Shown here piece by piece: positions 6,804-15,937 of a DNA stretch of 37,673 nt. Location of the stretch: positions 1-37,673 of the forward strand of contig DAHXLX010000007.1 in NCBI GenBank assembly GCA_027365775.1. The letters are read 5' to 3'. The notes under the pieces were generated by a model. The model made no database searches and was not told the origin of the DNA. It worked only from the letters and a program-made list of their open reading frames with translations. Source of the stretch: Candidatus Saccharimonadota bacterium. Lineage in GTDB: Bacteria; Patescibacteriota; Saccharimonadia; Saccharimonadales; UBA4665. A program made the translations under genes and the position numbers. The stretch's first letter is position 1, and each line of letters opens with the position of its first letter.

Positions 6804-9800
6804 ACCGAAGAATAAATTTCAATAATGTCAAGATCAATAGACTGGTTCGTAAGTTTAAGTTAGAGCTTATCGACAATAAAGCTACGAAGTTATCCTATCG
6901 GATTTGTCTGGTGGCCATTCTTGCGACGTTAATTTCGATCGGCTTGAGTAACGGCCAAAATAAGGTATCAGCCGATGGTGGACAACTTGGTTCTTGTGTC
7001 CCGGCAGCCCAAGCTAATATCTCGCCGCGTTACGGTTTCAAGTATGAAGAAACAGAAGTGCCAGGCAGTGTGAGACAAGCTTTATGTAATTATGATACCA
7101 ATTACCCCCCGTCATGCGGTGGTGACTCTAAATGTTTATTATATGTAACAAGCTGGTTATCGGTAGGCGGTCAACCCACACAGACGACTAGCAATCTAAT
7201 TATTGGACCAACCAATAGCACGCAACCATTACAGCTTAATCATATAGTTGTCGTATACCATACTCAGCTGGAGGGATCACATCCTTTTGTCGCAGAAGAC
7301 GGCATTCCATATTCAAACAACAATGGTACCTATGATTATCAAAGAATCAACGACATTACCGTTACCGGCTTCGTTAAAAATGGATATGCTGATACCTCCT
7401 ATAACTGTAGATATTCGTCAGTCGAGGGCAGTATCACCGGTTTTTCTGCCGGCACACAACAGACCCTGCAGTCTTTACCTGATTCCCGGTTCTGGCAGGC
7501 TAATGCTGTTCCATTTAATTATCAGGCGAGTCAAGCTGCATTAATCCCCGGCAAATCTTATACCGTTTGTATTAAAGCCGATGTAGTACCAATCAACACC
7601 TGGTATCTTAACACAACTTCTCAAGTCAGTGAGTGCGTGGGAGATCAAGTGCAAATTCCTGAGACACCCGTAGCTCCGGACCCTAATGCGCCAACTAATT
7701 ATTCCTATTGTGAAAAGCAATCTTCGCAAAATATTACACCGGTCTATTTCTATCTGAAATTTACGGTACCTCAACCAATTCCCCAGCCTCCAAGTGTAAT
7801 CGGAACAAAACTTACCTCATCGGGAAATAATAGCGGTTCTTTCGCTGGTGATACTATATCGGTAAGCACATCAAACGGTACTATAACTAGCAACGGCAAT
7901 CCCTATGTATTGACTGGTTTTCCGCCAACTTCTAGTTCAGGAACGCAGTACCGATTTAAAGCAAATAGGGTAAACGGTTGGATTATCTATGGTTACAATT
8001 ATTGTTACGATACGACCGGTGGATGCAATCCGGGTTATGGTCCTAGTGGTAAAAATTGGCACACGACCGGTAATCAATCCCCAGGCAGTGCCTACACCTC
8101 ATTAATTACAGTTTACAATAACCAAGTTTTAAATTTGAACTGGGTTTATCAGGCTTGCTCGACTACAAGTTGTGTCATCACATCCAGTAATCCGTGCTTA
8201 CCGTTCGCAAAACAATCTAGTTCATACAGTGATATTTCTAGGATTCCGGTTAACTTATCGTTGACGCCTACTAATCCGACTAGCTGGACAATACCGCAGG
8301 ACAGTTCTTCGGGAACACCTGGCGTACTTGGCACGTACACTACTTATAATTATAGTTTTGCCCCTAATCCGGTAACGGTGGTTGGAATCATCGACAGCAA
8401 TCCCTCGACCGAAGTTGGTATGCCTAACGTAACTGCTTCTCTAGCCGGTCTCGGCCCGACTGGTAGCAGTACAGTTTATTTGAACTACATGCCATATTAT
8501 CAGTATTATGCTTATGATCCCGACACTCCGGTAGTTATTTATCAGATCAATTATCAGGAAACTATCACAAGCACGACAATTAGCACCGCATATAAAGAGG
8601 TTTGTGGTCCAGCAGGGTGCTCAGAAAAGCCCAACGGCACCAATACTAGCTACAGTTCCTCAACGCAAAATATTACAACCCCGGAGTATTTTAGACAAAA
8701 CGGACCGACGATGCCCGAATGTTTTTTGCGCAAATTTATTTTAACACCTAATTCCAGCGCTGCTAAATGGGATAACAATGAAGATCCAACTCAAGCTACA
8801 TATAACGCAAAGGTAAACGTGGAATTCAAGGAGTCAACAGTGTATGATATGTCACCATACAACCAATCTATAAGTGTTCCTAACTACACATATTTAAGAT
8901 CAGTCAGCTACATAAAAAGTAGTGCAGTTAAGACCCAGATAGATCCGGGTATATGTCATCAGGGGACTTATGGTTATTACACTAGCTATAGCCAGTCGTT
9001 ATTAAGTTCGTTATATAATCAAATAGATTCTAACCAGCTTTCTCCAGATTGTATAAACCCACAGCCTTCATCTTTTGCTGGCTTAAGCTGCACTCTTAGT
9101 CCTTCGAGTCTGCCTTATTTTTATAGATACGAAGCTAGTCCTACGTATTTGCAACAACCCTCCAGTGCGAACGAACTAACTGTGCCTAACGGAAATTACA
9201 ACGGCTATATAAATGTATCCGCTAACTGTCCAGTTAGTCTTGATCATGGACCAAACCAACTAGTATATTATGGCGATTCAGCCTGCTTTATCTTGTCTAC
9301 TGCCGCTTCCCAAGGATTTATAGACAGTACAGGAACTGTACAGGGAACTCCAATTGAACCTGTAGCATATAGTCATGGTTGCTCATCACCGCTAGAAGCC
9401 AAACCCTATGTGCAGGTTTTTGGCGGAGATGTTTCGGCCGGTGTTGACTCTAGTCAAATTGATGTCTGTTATGAAGATAAGAGCAATAATGGCAATATTT
9501 ACGCCAATAATACAGACTCACCGGATTTCTTGGGGTCTGGAACCAGCTTGGCCGCAATTGCACGGATTAAAATTACTGGTTTTGCAAGTGCGCAAAATGA
9601 TAACACATCAAGTGTTGTGCCAAAGCCAAAGCAATTAACCTTCGCTAACGCATATACACCACCTGGATCTGGCTATAGTGTTTGGGGCGGTGATTTCGCG
9701 GATTCATCGTCAGGATGTTCAACTAGCCCAGACGGCTATTATGATCAGTTGTCATCGAGAGGCGGGCCGGTACAGACCAATAACCCCGCTAGCCTACCAA

Positions 9801-10441
9801 CAACATCTAGCATAAATAAAGCATTTACTCTCTTAGCAGCGGGAACTCCCGGTAATTATTATTGGCAGGTTGACGGTGGCACAATTAAACAACCAGTTAC
9901 GATTTACCCGGGCCAACATGTTGTGTTGTACGTCAAGGGACCGGTATTAATTGATGATAATATTACATACCAAATGCAGCCTGGTGGCGATACTCACATA
10001 GCTGATTTACCCAGCCTAATGATCATTAACGATGGAAATAATATCGGTATCGCCAATAACGTCAGTGAGATTGACGGTACATATGTTGCCGAACACGGTA
10101 CCATTATAGATTGTGCGCAGTACTATGTAATGCCAATTGCCCCTATAATTAGTCAAGATAGGTTTAAAGACGCCAGGCCCCTTATTCCAACTGCAACGCA
10201 AACATGCTCACAGCAACTTATAATTCGTGGAGCGTTTATCGCCAATACGATCGATCTCTATAGGACATACGGCTCTATTCATGATGCCCAATCAACAGAT
10301 TCTGCTGGCAATTCGCATGCTGCCGAAGAGTTTGATTTTTCTCCTCTGGAATGGCTTATTCCCAACCAGGCGCAGGACTTAACTCCGCAGCAGCAAGTAC
10401 CCCTTGTCCAATCAATTACCAGCTTACCGCCGGTACTTTAA
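6800..10441 (+). CDS. Very large exported Cys/Tyr/Asn-rich protein, candidate pilus-associated adhesin
   Basis: At 1213 aa this is the longest gene in the window. A basic N-terminus precedes a hydrophobic segment (about 34-52, ICLVAILATLISIGLSNG) ending near VSADG, consistent with a signal peptide or anchor. The body is rich in Ser, Thr, Asn, Tyr and Gly, with many Cys pairs that suggest disulphides outside the membrane. Residues about 865-1213 form a domain shared with the protein at 10792. Its blocks are VQVFGGDVSAG, KQLTFANAY, SVWGGDFADSSSGC, IRGAFIANTIDLYRTYGS, AAEEFDFSPLEWL and the extreme C-terminus SITSLPPVL. Alternating hydrophobic strands near 1030-1160 suggest a beta-solenoid. No named family is recognised. 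Position before the pilus operon suggests a surface or tip role. Confidence 0.85.
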   Translation: MNRRINFNNVKINRLVRKFKLELIDNKATKLSYRICLVAILATLISIGLSNGQNKVSADGGQLGSCVPAAQANISPRYGFKYEETEVPGSVRQALCNYDTNYPPSCGGDSKCLLYVTSWLSVGGQPTQTTSNLIIGPTNSTQPLQLNHIVVVYHTQLEGSHPFVAEDGIPYSNNNGTYDYQRINDITVTGFVKNGYADTSYNCRYSSVEGSITGFSAGTQQTLQSLPDSRFWQANAVPFNYQASQAALIPGKSYTVCIKADVVPINTWYLNTTSQVSECVGDQVQIPETPVAPDPNAPTNYSYCEKQSSQNITPVYFYLKFTVPQPIPQPPSVIGTKLTSSGNNSGSFAGDTISVSTSNGTITSNGNPYVLTGFPPTSSSGTQYRFKANRVNGWIIYGYNYCYDTTGGCNPGYGPSGKNWHTTGNQSPGSAYTSLITVYNNQVLNLNWVYQACSTTSCVITSSNPCLPFAKQSSSYSDISRIPVNLSLTPTNPTSWTIPQDSSSGTPGVLGTYTTYNYSFAPNPVTVVGIIDSNPSTEVGMPNVTASLAGLGPTGSSTVYLNYMPYYQYYAYDPDTPVVIYQINYQETITSTTISTAYKEVCGPAGCSEKPNGTNTSYSSSTQNITTPEYFRQNGPTMPECFLRKFILTPNSSAAKWDNNEDPTQATYNAKVNVEFKESTVYDMSPYNQSISVPNYTYLRSVSYIKSSAVKTQIDPGICHQGTYGYYTSYSQSLLSSLYNQIDSNQLSPDCINPQPSSFAGLSCTLSPSSLPYFYRYEASPTYLQQPSSANELTVPNGNYNGYINVSANCPVSLDHGPNQLVYYGDSACFILSTAASQGFIDSTGTVQGTPIEPVAYSHGCSSPLEAKPYVQVFGGDVSAGVDSSQIDVCYEDKSNNGNIYANNTDSPDFLGSGTSLAAIARIKITGFASAQNDNTSSVVPKPKQLTFANAYTPPGSGYSVWGGDFADSSSGCSTSPDGYYDQLSSRGGPVQTNNPASLPTTSSINKAFTLLAAGTPGNYYWQVDGGTIKQPVTIYPGQHVVLYVKGPVLIDDNITYQMQPGGDTHIADLPSLMIINDGNNIGIANNVSEIDGTYVAEHGTIIDCAQYYVMPIAPIISQDRFKDARPLIPTATQTCSQQLIIRGAFIANTIDLYRTYGSIHDAQSTDSAGNSHAAEEFDFSPLEWLIPNQAQDLTPQQQVPLVQSITSLPPVL

Positions 10442-10507
10442 TGTTGCGGACATTAAATCTATGGCTATACTAAATAATGAGTAAAAGATAACAAAGAATC
10501 AGATAAG

Positions 10508-10789
10508 ATGGCCGAAGCTAATAACGAAAAACGGGCAGTTTACCGTAACTTAAAAGCCAATCATAGGATTAAGCATTTATTGGTTGCTGGTTTAATAATA
10601 GTTATGTTATGTATTGGCGCGTTAGCTTCATGGAAGATTGTTATAGGTTACAGATCCAAAAGCAATCCAATCACTCGCTATAAGGGTATTCCATTCTCAA
10701 AGACTACCACTCCTACTCATTTGGGCACGCCACAGTTTGAGATGTCCACCAGTCAGTTGCAAAAGTTATCAGACAAGCAGCATAAATAA
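10508..10789 (+). CDS. Small single-pass membrane protein, partner of second large exported protein
   Basis: The product is 93 aa. A basic N-terminus is followed by one membrane segment (about 23-43, KHLLVAGLIIVMLCIGALAS) and a 45-residue polar tail rich in Thr, Ser and Gln. It precedes the 794-aa gene by 2 bp and repeats the arrangement of 6168-10441, although its sequence does not clearly align with the 211-aa protein. A possible -10 box TATACT lies at 10466-10471. Family unknown. Confidence 0.75.
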   Translation: MAEANNEKRAVYRNLKANHRIKHLLVAGLIIVMLCIGALASWKIVIGYRSKSNPITRYKGIPFSKTTTPTHLGTPQFEMSTSQLQKLSDKQHK

Positions 10790-10791
10790 TC

Positions 10792-13176
10792 ATGAGATTC
10801 ACTACTCTTAACAAACATCGCAAGTTAACCTTATTTATCATTGAAGCGGTAGTGGCTTGCGCATTTGCTAGCATATATACGATGCTATCGCCTAGCGGTC
10901 GTGTTTTTGCCGATTGTGTAGTTTACGAAAACCAATATCCAGGTAATAATATTCCTCCTAGTGCAGGTTGTGTAGAAAGTTCGAATTACATTAATTCATT
11001 GGGTAATCAATGTTTAAGCGACAATACACTAGTCGGCTGGGATTTCTTTGTTACCAACGCACAAGTAATAAACAATCAGGATACTCAGGTTAAAATAGGA
11101 AATATCGATTGTGTCAATAACGGTGCTAAGGTTACTAATGATAATACTTATTATTCGACGGATTATATAACCCAGTATGAGGGCACTCCATATACATCAG
11201 CCCAACAAAACGCTAGCGCCGGGGCTATCATATTGCCCGGACCGACTACTTCTTGTTTATCACAGCCAAGCCCATATTATCTAACACCACCACAGAATTG
11301 TTTTCCGGTTTATGGACCCTTGCCTCAATACTCATTTGGACCAAATACATGGACTTATAGCGAAACCACCGAAACACTAAAAGGCTCGGATTTTACTAAT
11401 ACTGGATGGTATCTAATAAGTTTTACCGGTTACGGATCATTGTGTGGTTATAATTTACCATCGGACTCTCCGTTCTGCACATCAACCGGTATGGGTACGG
11501 CAGATCTATGGATATATGTTACGGTTGTAACTCCAGAGTGTGGAGTGGTTACCTTTACTCCCGGCAATAATACAAGTAACGTTGATCAATTACAGGCGAC
11601 TATTTCGCTTTCTACAATCGATGGCTATCCGACTAACGATATTCCTCCCGGTTCAAATAACTATATACAGTTCAATGTAACGTCAGAAGTTGGTAACGCC
11701 CAGCCCAGCATAGGGGGTTATGTTTATAGCGTCAGTGGACTTTCAACCAGTAACCCGCAGATTTCGGTTACGGCGAACATGAACGATCCACCTCCAGGTA
11801 CATATGATATAAGCTATAGTTACTCATTGTACGACGGTCTATTAACTGGTAATAGTACTGCTAGCTGTGATCAATTAGAGACTATACCGATAGTTAATTG
11901 TAGCCCACCGCCAACGATCGGCAATAACGAGTTTAAAGCATCGTTTTATATCACTAACTATTTTCCTGACTATACTAAAATTGAATTTCCAAATCATCCA
12001 CCGCCGATATCCGGCAACAATGATTATGTATACTTTCAGGCACCGTTTGTTATACCGAACACGTATCAGGCAAGTCCGTTTAAGAACAGCACTGAGGTGA
12101 TTACTGCTCGTACCAATGCCGTATCGTCTGGCAAATACACCGTATACTATCGTTTTGATAATTACAGTGGCACCTGTCTGGCTACGATAGATAAGCAGCC
12201 ATACTTCAAAGTATATGGAGGTGATGTAGTTGTCGGCAGCGGTATGGCAGGGGCGCAACAATGTAAAGTCAATAAGTACGCTAGCATATATGCGTGGAAT
12301 CCAGGTTCCGGTTATTATGGTTCAAGTACGAACTCTGCGGCGTTTGTTACCGATCTGATTTACGGATTCGCAACTGATAATGGACAATCACTCACATCTC
12401 CCTCATCCTCCGGCTCATCTTCATCATCAGGTATTGGTCCTGGTCCGCCTCAAGCGTTGACCTTCGCTAATAGCGAGTCTAATAGCTCAACCCCCCGTTA
12501 CTATCCATATGGTGGCGATTTCGGTTCGGTAGCACCTTGTATCGGCTACGGTAACGGATCATCCGCCGTCAGTTACTATACTGAGTTTAGTGCCTATCCA
12601 AATGATCCACACATTATAAGCTCAGCACGTAGCAGTCTTAGTACCAATATTAATGGCTATCCGACAACCAACCCTACTTTGTCCCATTGTCCACAAAACG
12701 TATATCTATTTAATAATGAAGATGTCACTATTAGCTCATCTATAAAAATACCTCCCAACTGCAGGTGGAGCGATGCTGCTGGGATGCCCTATTTCTATGT
12801 CATAGTTCACGGAGGCAATATTAAGATAGATCCTAATGTAAAAGTACTGGATGGTGTTTTCATTGCTGAGCCAAGTTCGGCAGGCCAAGGCAGTATCTAT
12901 ACTTGTTACGTAAAAGGGGTTAATGGCAATGCTTTTGACAGAGGAGGTACAGGTAGTTGCGACAATCAGTTGCTGGTAAATGGCGCATTTATTGCAAATC
13001 AGATTTATTTACAGCGCACGTACGGAACCGTAAGCCAAGCAACATTTTTTAATAGCTGCTCCACAGCCGATAAAGCGGCAGAGATATTTTGTTACAGTCC
13101 GATGGATTGGCTTGCGAATCCGCTGCCGGTCAATTCCTCGTTCGAATCCATTACTAATTTACCCCCGGTACTCTAG
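10792..13176 (+). CDS. Large exported protein sharing a C-terminal domain with the 6800 gene
   Basis: The product is 794 aa. A clear signal peptide (residues 1-40, with LTLFIIEAVVACAFASIYTM) ends near VFA-DC. The middle has many Cys, Tyr, Asn and Pro residues and looks like beta-sandwich modules. A Ser-rich linker (SPSSSGSSSSSG) lies near residue 538. Residues about 468-794 match the C-terminal domain of the 1213-aa protein block by block: FKVYGGDVVVG, QALTFANSE, YYPYGGDFGS, VNGAFIANQIYLQRTYGT, AAEIFCYSPMDWL and the end SITNLPPVL. The N-terminal parts of the two proteins do not obviously align. It ends 62 bp before pilM. Probably displayed on the surface; the specific role is inferred only. 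Confidence 0.85.
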   Translation: MRFTTLNKHRKLTLFIIEAVVACAFASIYTMLSPSGRVFADCVVYENQYPGNNIPPSAGCVESSNYINSLGNQCLSDNTLVGWDFFVTNAQVINNQDTQVKIGNIDCVNNGAKVTNDNTYYSTDYITQYEGTPYTSAQQNASAGAIILPGPTTSCLSQPSPYYLTPPQNCFPVYGPLPQYSFGPNTWTYSETTETLKGSDFTNTGWYLISFTGYGSLCGYNLPSDSPFCTSTGMGTADLWIYVTVVTPECGVVTFTPGNNTSNVDQLQATISLSTIDGYPTNDIPPGSNNYIQFNVTSEVGNAQPSIGGYVYSVSGLSTSNPQISVTANMNDPPPGTYDISYSYSLYDGLLTGNSTASCDQLETIPIVNCSPPPTIGNNEFKASFYITNYFPDYTKIEFPNHPPPISGNNDYVYFQAPFVIPNTYQASPFKNSTEVITARTNAVSSGKYTVYYRFDNYSGTCLATIDKQPYFKVYGGDVVVGSGMAGAQQCKVNKYASIYAWNPGSGYYGSSTNSAAFVTDLIYGFATDNGQSLTSPSSSGSSSSSGIGPGPPQALTFANSESNSSTPRYYPYGGDFGSVAPCIGYGNGSSAVSYYTEFSAYPNDPHIISSARSSLSTNINGYPTTNPTLSHCPQNVYLFNNEDVTISSSIKIPPNCRWSDAAGMPYFYVIVHGGNIKIDPNVKVLDGVFIAEPSSAGQGSIYTCYVKGVNGNAFDRGGTGSCDNQLLVNGAFIANQIYLQRTYGTVSQATFFNSCSTADKAAEIFCYSPMDWLANPLPVNSSFESITNLPPVL

Positions 13177-13215
13177 ATGTCTAAACATGCAACTAAACCA
13201 CTGTATACCTACAAA

Positions 13216-13229
13216 GCTTATGCTATAAT
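13216..13229 (+). promoter_or_regulatory. Promoter of the core pilus operon (pilM)
   Basis: GCTTATG is joined to a perfect extended -10 box, TG-C-TATAAT (hexamer 13224-13229). No good -35 box is seen, as is common with extended -10 promoters. The predicted start is about 13236, three bases before the pilM ATG. Confidence 0.72.
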
Positions 13230-13238
13230 CGAGACAAT

Positions 13239-14279
13239 ATGAGCATCTTGAGTGGGCATACTGATTTTTTCGGACTTGACATCGGTACCAGTGCGATTCG
13301 CGCCGTTCAGTTAAGCGGCACCGGTCCAATTAAGAGCCTAGCGCGATATGCTTATGTGCCTTTGTCGGATAACTTGGCCATAAGTGATTCACCGGCCGAC
13401 CGAGACCGTCTAGCCAAGACGATTGAAGCATTGGTCAACAAAGCCGGTTTTTCCACCAAACACGTTGCGGTGGGTTTGCCGTCTCAGCGCGTGTTTACCA
13501 CTCTGTTCGACACCGATAGATTACCGGAAAAAGAACTGGCTAAGGCGATTAAATTTCAAGCCGACTCGATTATCCCTACGCCGATGGCGGATTCGATGAT
13601 TGATTGGCAATTACTAGGTAACTCACCGGTCGATCAAACGAAAGTTGAGATTTTATTGTCAAGCGTTACCAATGAATATCTCGAGGGCCAGCTCGATTTG
13701 TTAGAAAGTATCGGATTAAACATTATTGCTTTCGAGCCGGATTTACTGGCTATTTGCCGAGCCTTGATTGCTCCAGGCTCGCAACAAACTGAGCTAATCA
13801 TAGATATCGGCAGTAAAAGCTCGGATTTGGTAATTACCTTAAACGGAGCTCCTCGCCTTGCAAGATCCATTCCGACCGGGAGTGAAGCAATAATTAATGC
13901 GGCGATGCAGAACTTAAATATCGACGCAGGACAAGCCGAGCAGTTTGTTTATAAATTCGGTTTGATCAAGGATAAATTAGAGGGCCAGATATACCAAGCG
14001 ATCAGCGGTACAATAGATACTCTGGTATCAGAAATCGAAAAGTCGATCAAGTTCTTTTATAACCGTTACCAGAATACCAAGCTGGATCATATTATTGTCA
14101 GCGGTATCGCCGCAATTCTACCGGACTTCCCGGTTTATATTGCCAATAAGTTCGGTTTAAATGTAGAAATCGGTAATGCGTGGCGTAATATAGCATACGA
14201 CCCAACTAGACAAAACGAACTGTTGGCTATATCAAGCCAGTTTCCTGTAGCAGCCGGCCTGGCGGAGAGGAACGGATGA
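13239..14279 (+). CDS. pilM: Type IV pilus assembly protein PilM (actin-like ATPase)
   Basis: The product is a 346-aa cytoplasmic protein of the usual PilM length. Phosphate-1 motif: FFGLDIGTSAIRAVQL (about 10-25). Phosphate-2 motif: ELIIDIGSKSSDLVITLNG (about 187-205), followed by ARSIPTGSEAI. In characterised systems PilM binds nucleotide and grips the cytoplasmic N-terminus of PilN. It heads an operon of eight genes, and its stop overlaps the pilN start (ATGA). The start is set by the promoter placed directly upstream. Confidence 0.95.
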   Translation: MSILSGHTDFFGLDIGTSAIRAVQLSGTGPIKSLARYAYVPLSDNLAISDSPADRDRLAKTIEALVNKAGFSTKHVAVGLPSQRVFTTLFDTDRLPEKELAKAIKFQADSIIPTPMADSMIDWQLLGNSPVDQTKVEILLSSVTNEYLEGQLDLLESIGLNIIAFEPDLLAICRALIAPGSQQTELIIDIGSKSSDLVITLNGAPRLARSIPTGSEAIINAAMQNLNIDAGQAEQFVYKFGLIKDKLEGQIYQAISGTIDTLVSEIEKSIKFFYNRYQNTKLDHIIVSGIAAILPDFPVYIANKFGLNVEIGNAWRNIAYDPTRQNELLAISSQFPVAAGLAERNG

Positions 14280-14980
14280 TTCAATTTAATTTATTACCAA
14301 ATGTCAAGCAAGACTATATAAAAGCGCAGCGGGTTAAGTGGACGTTGATTGTTGTGTCGACAGTTGTAGCCGGCACGGTCCTGGTTTGTCTGATAGGTTT
14401 AATCTTGTTTGTCGATGTGTACCAAAAAACTCATCTATCCAGCTTAAACCAACAAGTTAGCGCCACAAGTTCTAAGCTTAACAGCAATACTAACCTCAAC
14501 AAAATCTTAACTGTACAAAACCAGTTAAATACACTACCGGCTCTTGAAAGTCAGACACCTAAAGTTTCAAGAATATTCGGTGATCTTCAAACATTGACAC
14601 CTATAAACGCGACAATATCAACCTTCAATGCGGACTTCACCCAGAACACCATCACTATCAGCGGTAGCGCCGACAGCCTCAAGACCGTCAACCAATATGT
14701 CGATATCCTAGAAGCGGCTCAATACTCGGTGAAATACTACCAAGGGGGTACAAAAACTAATCAGCCTGCCTTCTCGGCCGTAGATTTGTCGTCTTTCAGC
14801 TACAGCAACAGTAATAATTCCGGACAGCCCGCTTCCTATACTATTACAATGAACTTTGATCCAACTTTATTTACTAGCACCGGTCATGTAACCATTCAGG
14901 TGCCTAATGAAGTTGCTACTCGATCGATTCAAGATCAGCCGAATCCAAAGGCGTTGTTTGTTAAAGCAAATGGTCAATAA
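14276..14980 (+). CDS. pilN: Type IV pilus assembly protein PilN-like
   Basis: The product is 234 aa. A short cytoplasmic N-terminus with the PilN-type opening MIQFNLLPNVKQDYIKAQR (the part that inserts into PilM) is followed by one membrane segment (about 22-46) and a short coiled coil (SSLNQQVSATSSKLNSN). A ferredoxin-like periplasmic domain comes next. The order PilM-PilN-PilO and the ATGA overlap with pilM support the call. The C-terminal 50 residues extend beyond the usual end. Confidence 0.88.
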   Translation: MIQFNLLPNVKQDYIKAQRVKWTLIVVSTVVAGTVLVCLIGLILFVDVYQKTHLSSLNQQVSATSSKLNSNTNLNKILTVQNQLNTLPALESQTPKVSRIFGDLQTLTPINATISTFNADFTQNTITISGSADSLKTVNQYVDILEAAQYSVKYYQGGTKTNQPAFSAVDLSSFSYSNSNNSGQPASYTITMNFDPTLFTSTGHVTIQVPNEVATRSIQDQPNPKALFVKANGQ

Positions 14981-14991
14981 AGGTAAATAAT

Positions 14992-15678
14992 ATGGCAGAG
15001 CGTTCAATTAAGCACGAAAAAATTAAAAAAGCAGCTAACACATCAGTTATAGTGGCAGGCATCTGTATATTTATTATCATTTTTGGTTTATTTTCATGCA
15101 AGTATTTAATTTCCAAACTTGCTTATCAAAATAAAGTCATCGACGCTCAACAAAAGTCTTTGAATCAACTGCAAAGTGATTTGACGGCTGAGCAGAAATT
15201 GTCATCACATTATGCAAAGTTTATTAGCGGGCCAATAAATCTAATAGGTGGGTCGACGAGCGGTACTGGTCAAAACAACGGCGATAACGGTAAGATTATA
15301 CTGGATGCGTTACCGGCGCAATATGATTTTCCGGAGCTAGCCACAAGCCTGCAGAATCTACTGCAAAATCAGGGTGTTAACATCGACAGCATTAGTGGAA
15401 CCGATCAAGTTGGCAGCTCACAGTCAAGCAATATTTCTAGTTCAGATTCTACTCTATCCGGTACTAACGCTAGTGTTATTCCTTTTGAAGTATCGGTCGA
15501 TGGGCCATATGTAAACATTCAAAGCGTTGTTAATGCGTTTTATCGATCTATTCGCCCAATGCAAATACAGACGATCCAATTGTCAGGAGATCAGTCGGAT
15601 ATTACAATGGATATAACAGCGCAAACTTTCTATCAGCCGGGGATAAAGTTCAGCTTAACCAAGGAAACAATCAACTGA
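14992..15678 (+). CDS. pilO: Type IV pilus assembly protein PilO-like
   Basis: The product is 228 aa. One membrane segment (about 17-38, SVIVAGICIFIIIFGLFSC) is followed by a coiled coil (VIDAQQKSLNQLQSDLTAEQ) and a globular domain that has the PilO logic: a lead-in of DALPAQYDFPELATSLQNLL, then strands ending GPYVNIQSVVNAFYRSIRPM. Sequence identity to model PilO would be low; the assignment leans on order and architecture. An AAAGG ribosome-binding site precedes the ATG. The stop overlaps the next ATG by one base. Confidence 0.82.
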   Translation: MAERSIKHEKIKKAANTSVIVAGICIFIIIFGLFSCKYLISKLAYQNKVIDAQQKSLNQLQSDLTAEQKLSSHYAKFISGPINLIGGSTSGTGQNNGDNGKIILDALPAQYDFPELATSLQNLLQNQGVNIDSISGTDQVGSSQSSNISSSDSTLSGTNASVIPFEVSVDGPYVNIQSVVNAFYRSIRPMQIQTIQLSGDQSDITMDITAQTFYQPGIKFSLTKETIN

Positions 15679-15923
15679 TGAAAAAAGAAGATGTCGCAAT
15701 ATTAGGAGTAATCGCTCTTTTTAGCATTGTTGTGAGCTTGTTCGTTCCGAAAATGTTATTCGGCTCAAACCATAATTTACAAGTTGAGAAAGTGCCGGTA
15801 ATTACCGATAGTTTTGAGGCGCCTAGTCACCGCTACTTCAATAACCAGTCACTAGACGTTACTCCTTATATCCAAATCGGCAACAATAATAATATTACAC
15901 CTTTCAATTCGCAAAGCAACTAG
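15678..15923 (+). CDS. Small membrane protein in the pilM-pilC operon
   Basis: The product is 81 aa. A membrane segment lies close to the N-terminus (about 6-24, VAILGVIALFSIVVSLFVP), followed by a 55-residue polar, Asn-rich outer tail. Position between pilO and pilB is that of PilP in proteobacteria, but there is no lipobox and no PilP domain, so I do not use that name. It overlaps the pilO stop by one base and is probably translationally coupled. Conserved position would suggest an alignment-complex subunit. Confidence 0.75.
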   Translation: MKKEDVAILGVIALFSIVVSLFVPKMLFGSNHNLQVEKVPVITDSFEAPSHRYFNNQSLDVTPYIQIGNNNNITPFNSQSN

Positions 15924-15937
15924 GAGTTTTCAAAATT

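Noticed and set aside
11875..12261. A 128-codon minus-strand open frame inside the 794-aa gene
   Set aside because: It is fully antisense to a gene with a signal peptide and a domain shared with its neighbour, and its translation shows no family-like pattern.
6800..13176. A CRISPR or DNA repeat array in the repetitive-looking Ser/Asn/Tyr-rich coding region
   Set aside because: The low complexity is at protein level; no evenly spaced identical DNA repeats are seen there or elsewhere in the window.
15678..15923. Calling the small gene after pilO pilP
   Set aside because: It has no lipobox and no PilP-type domain; only position fits.
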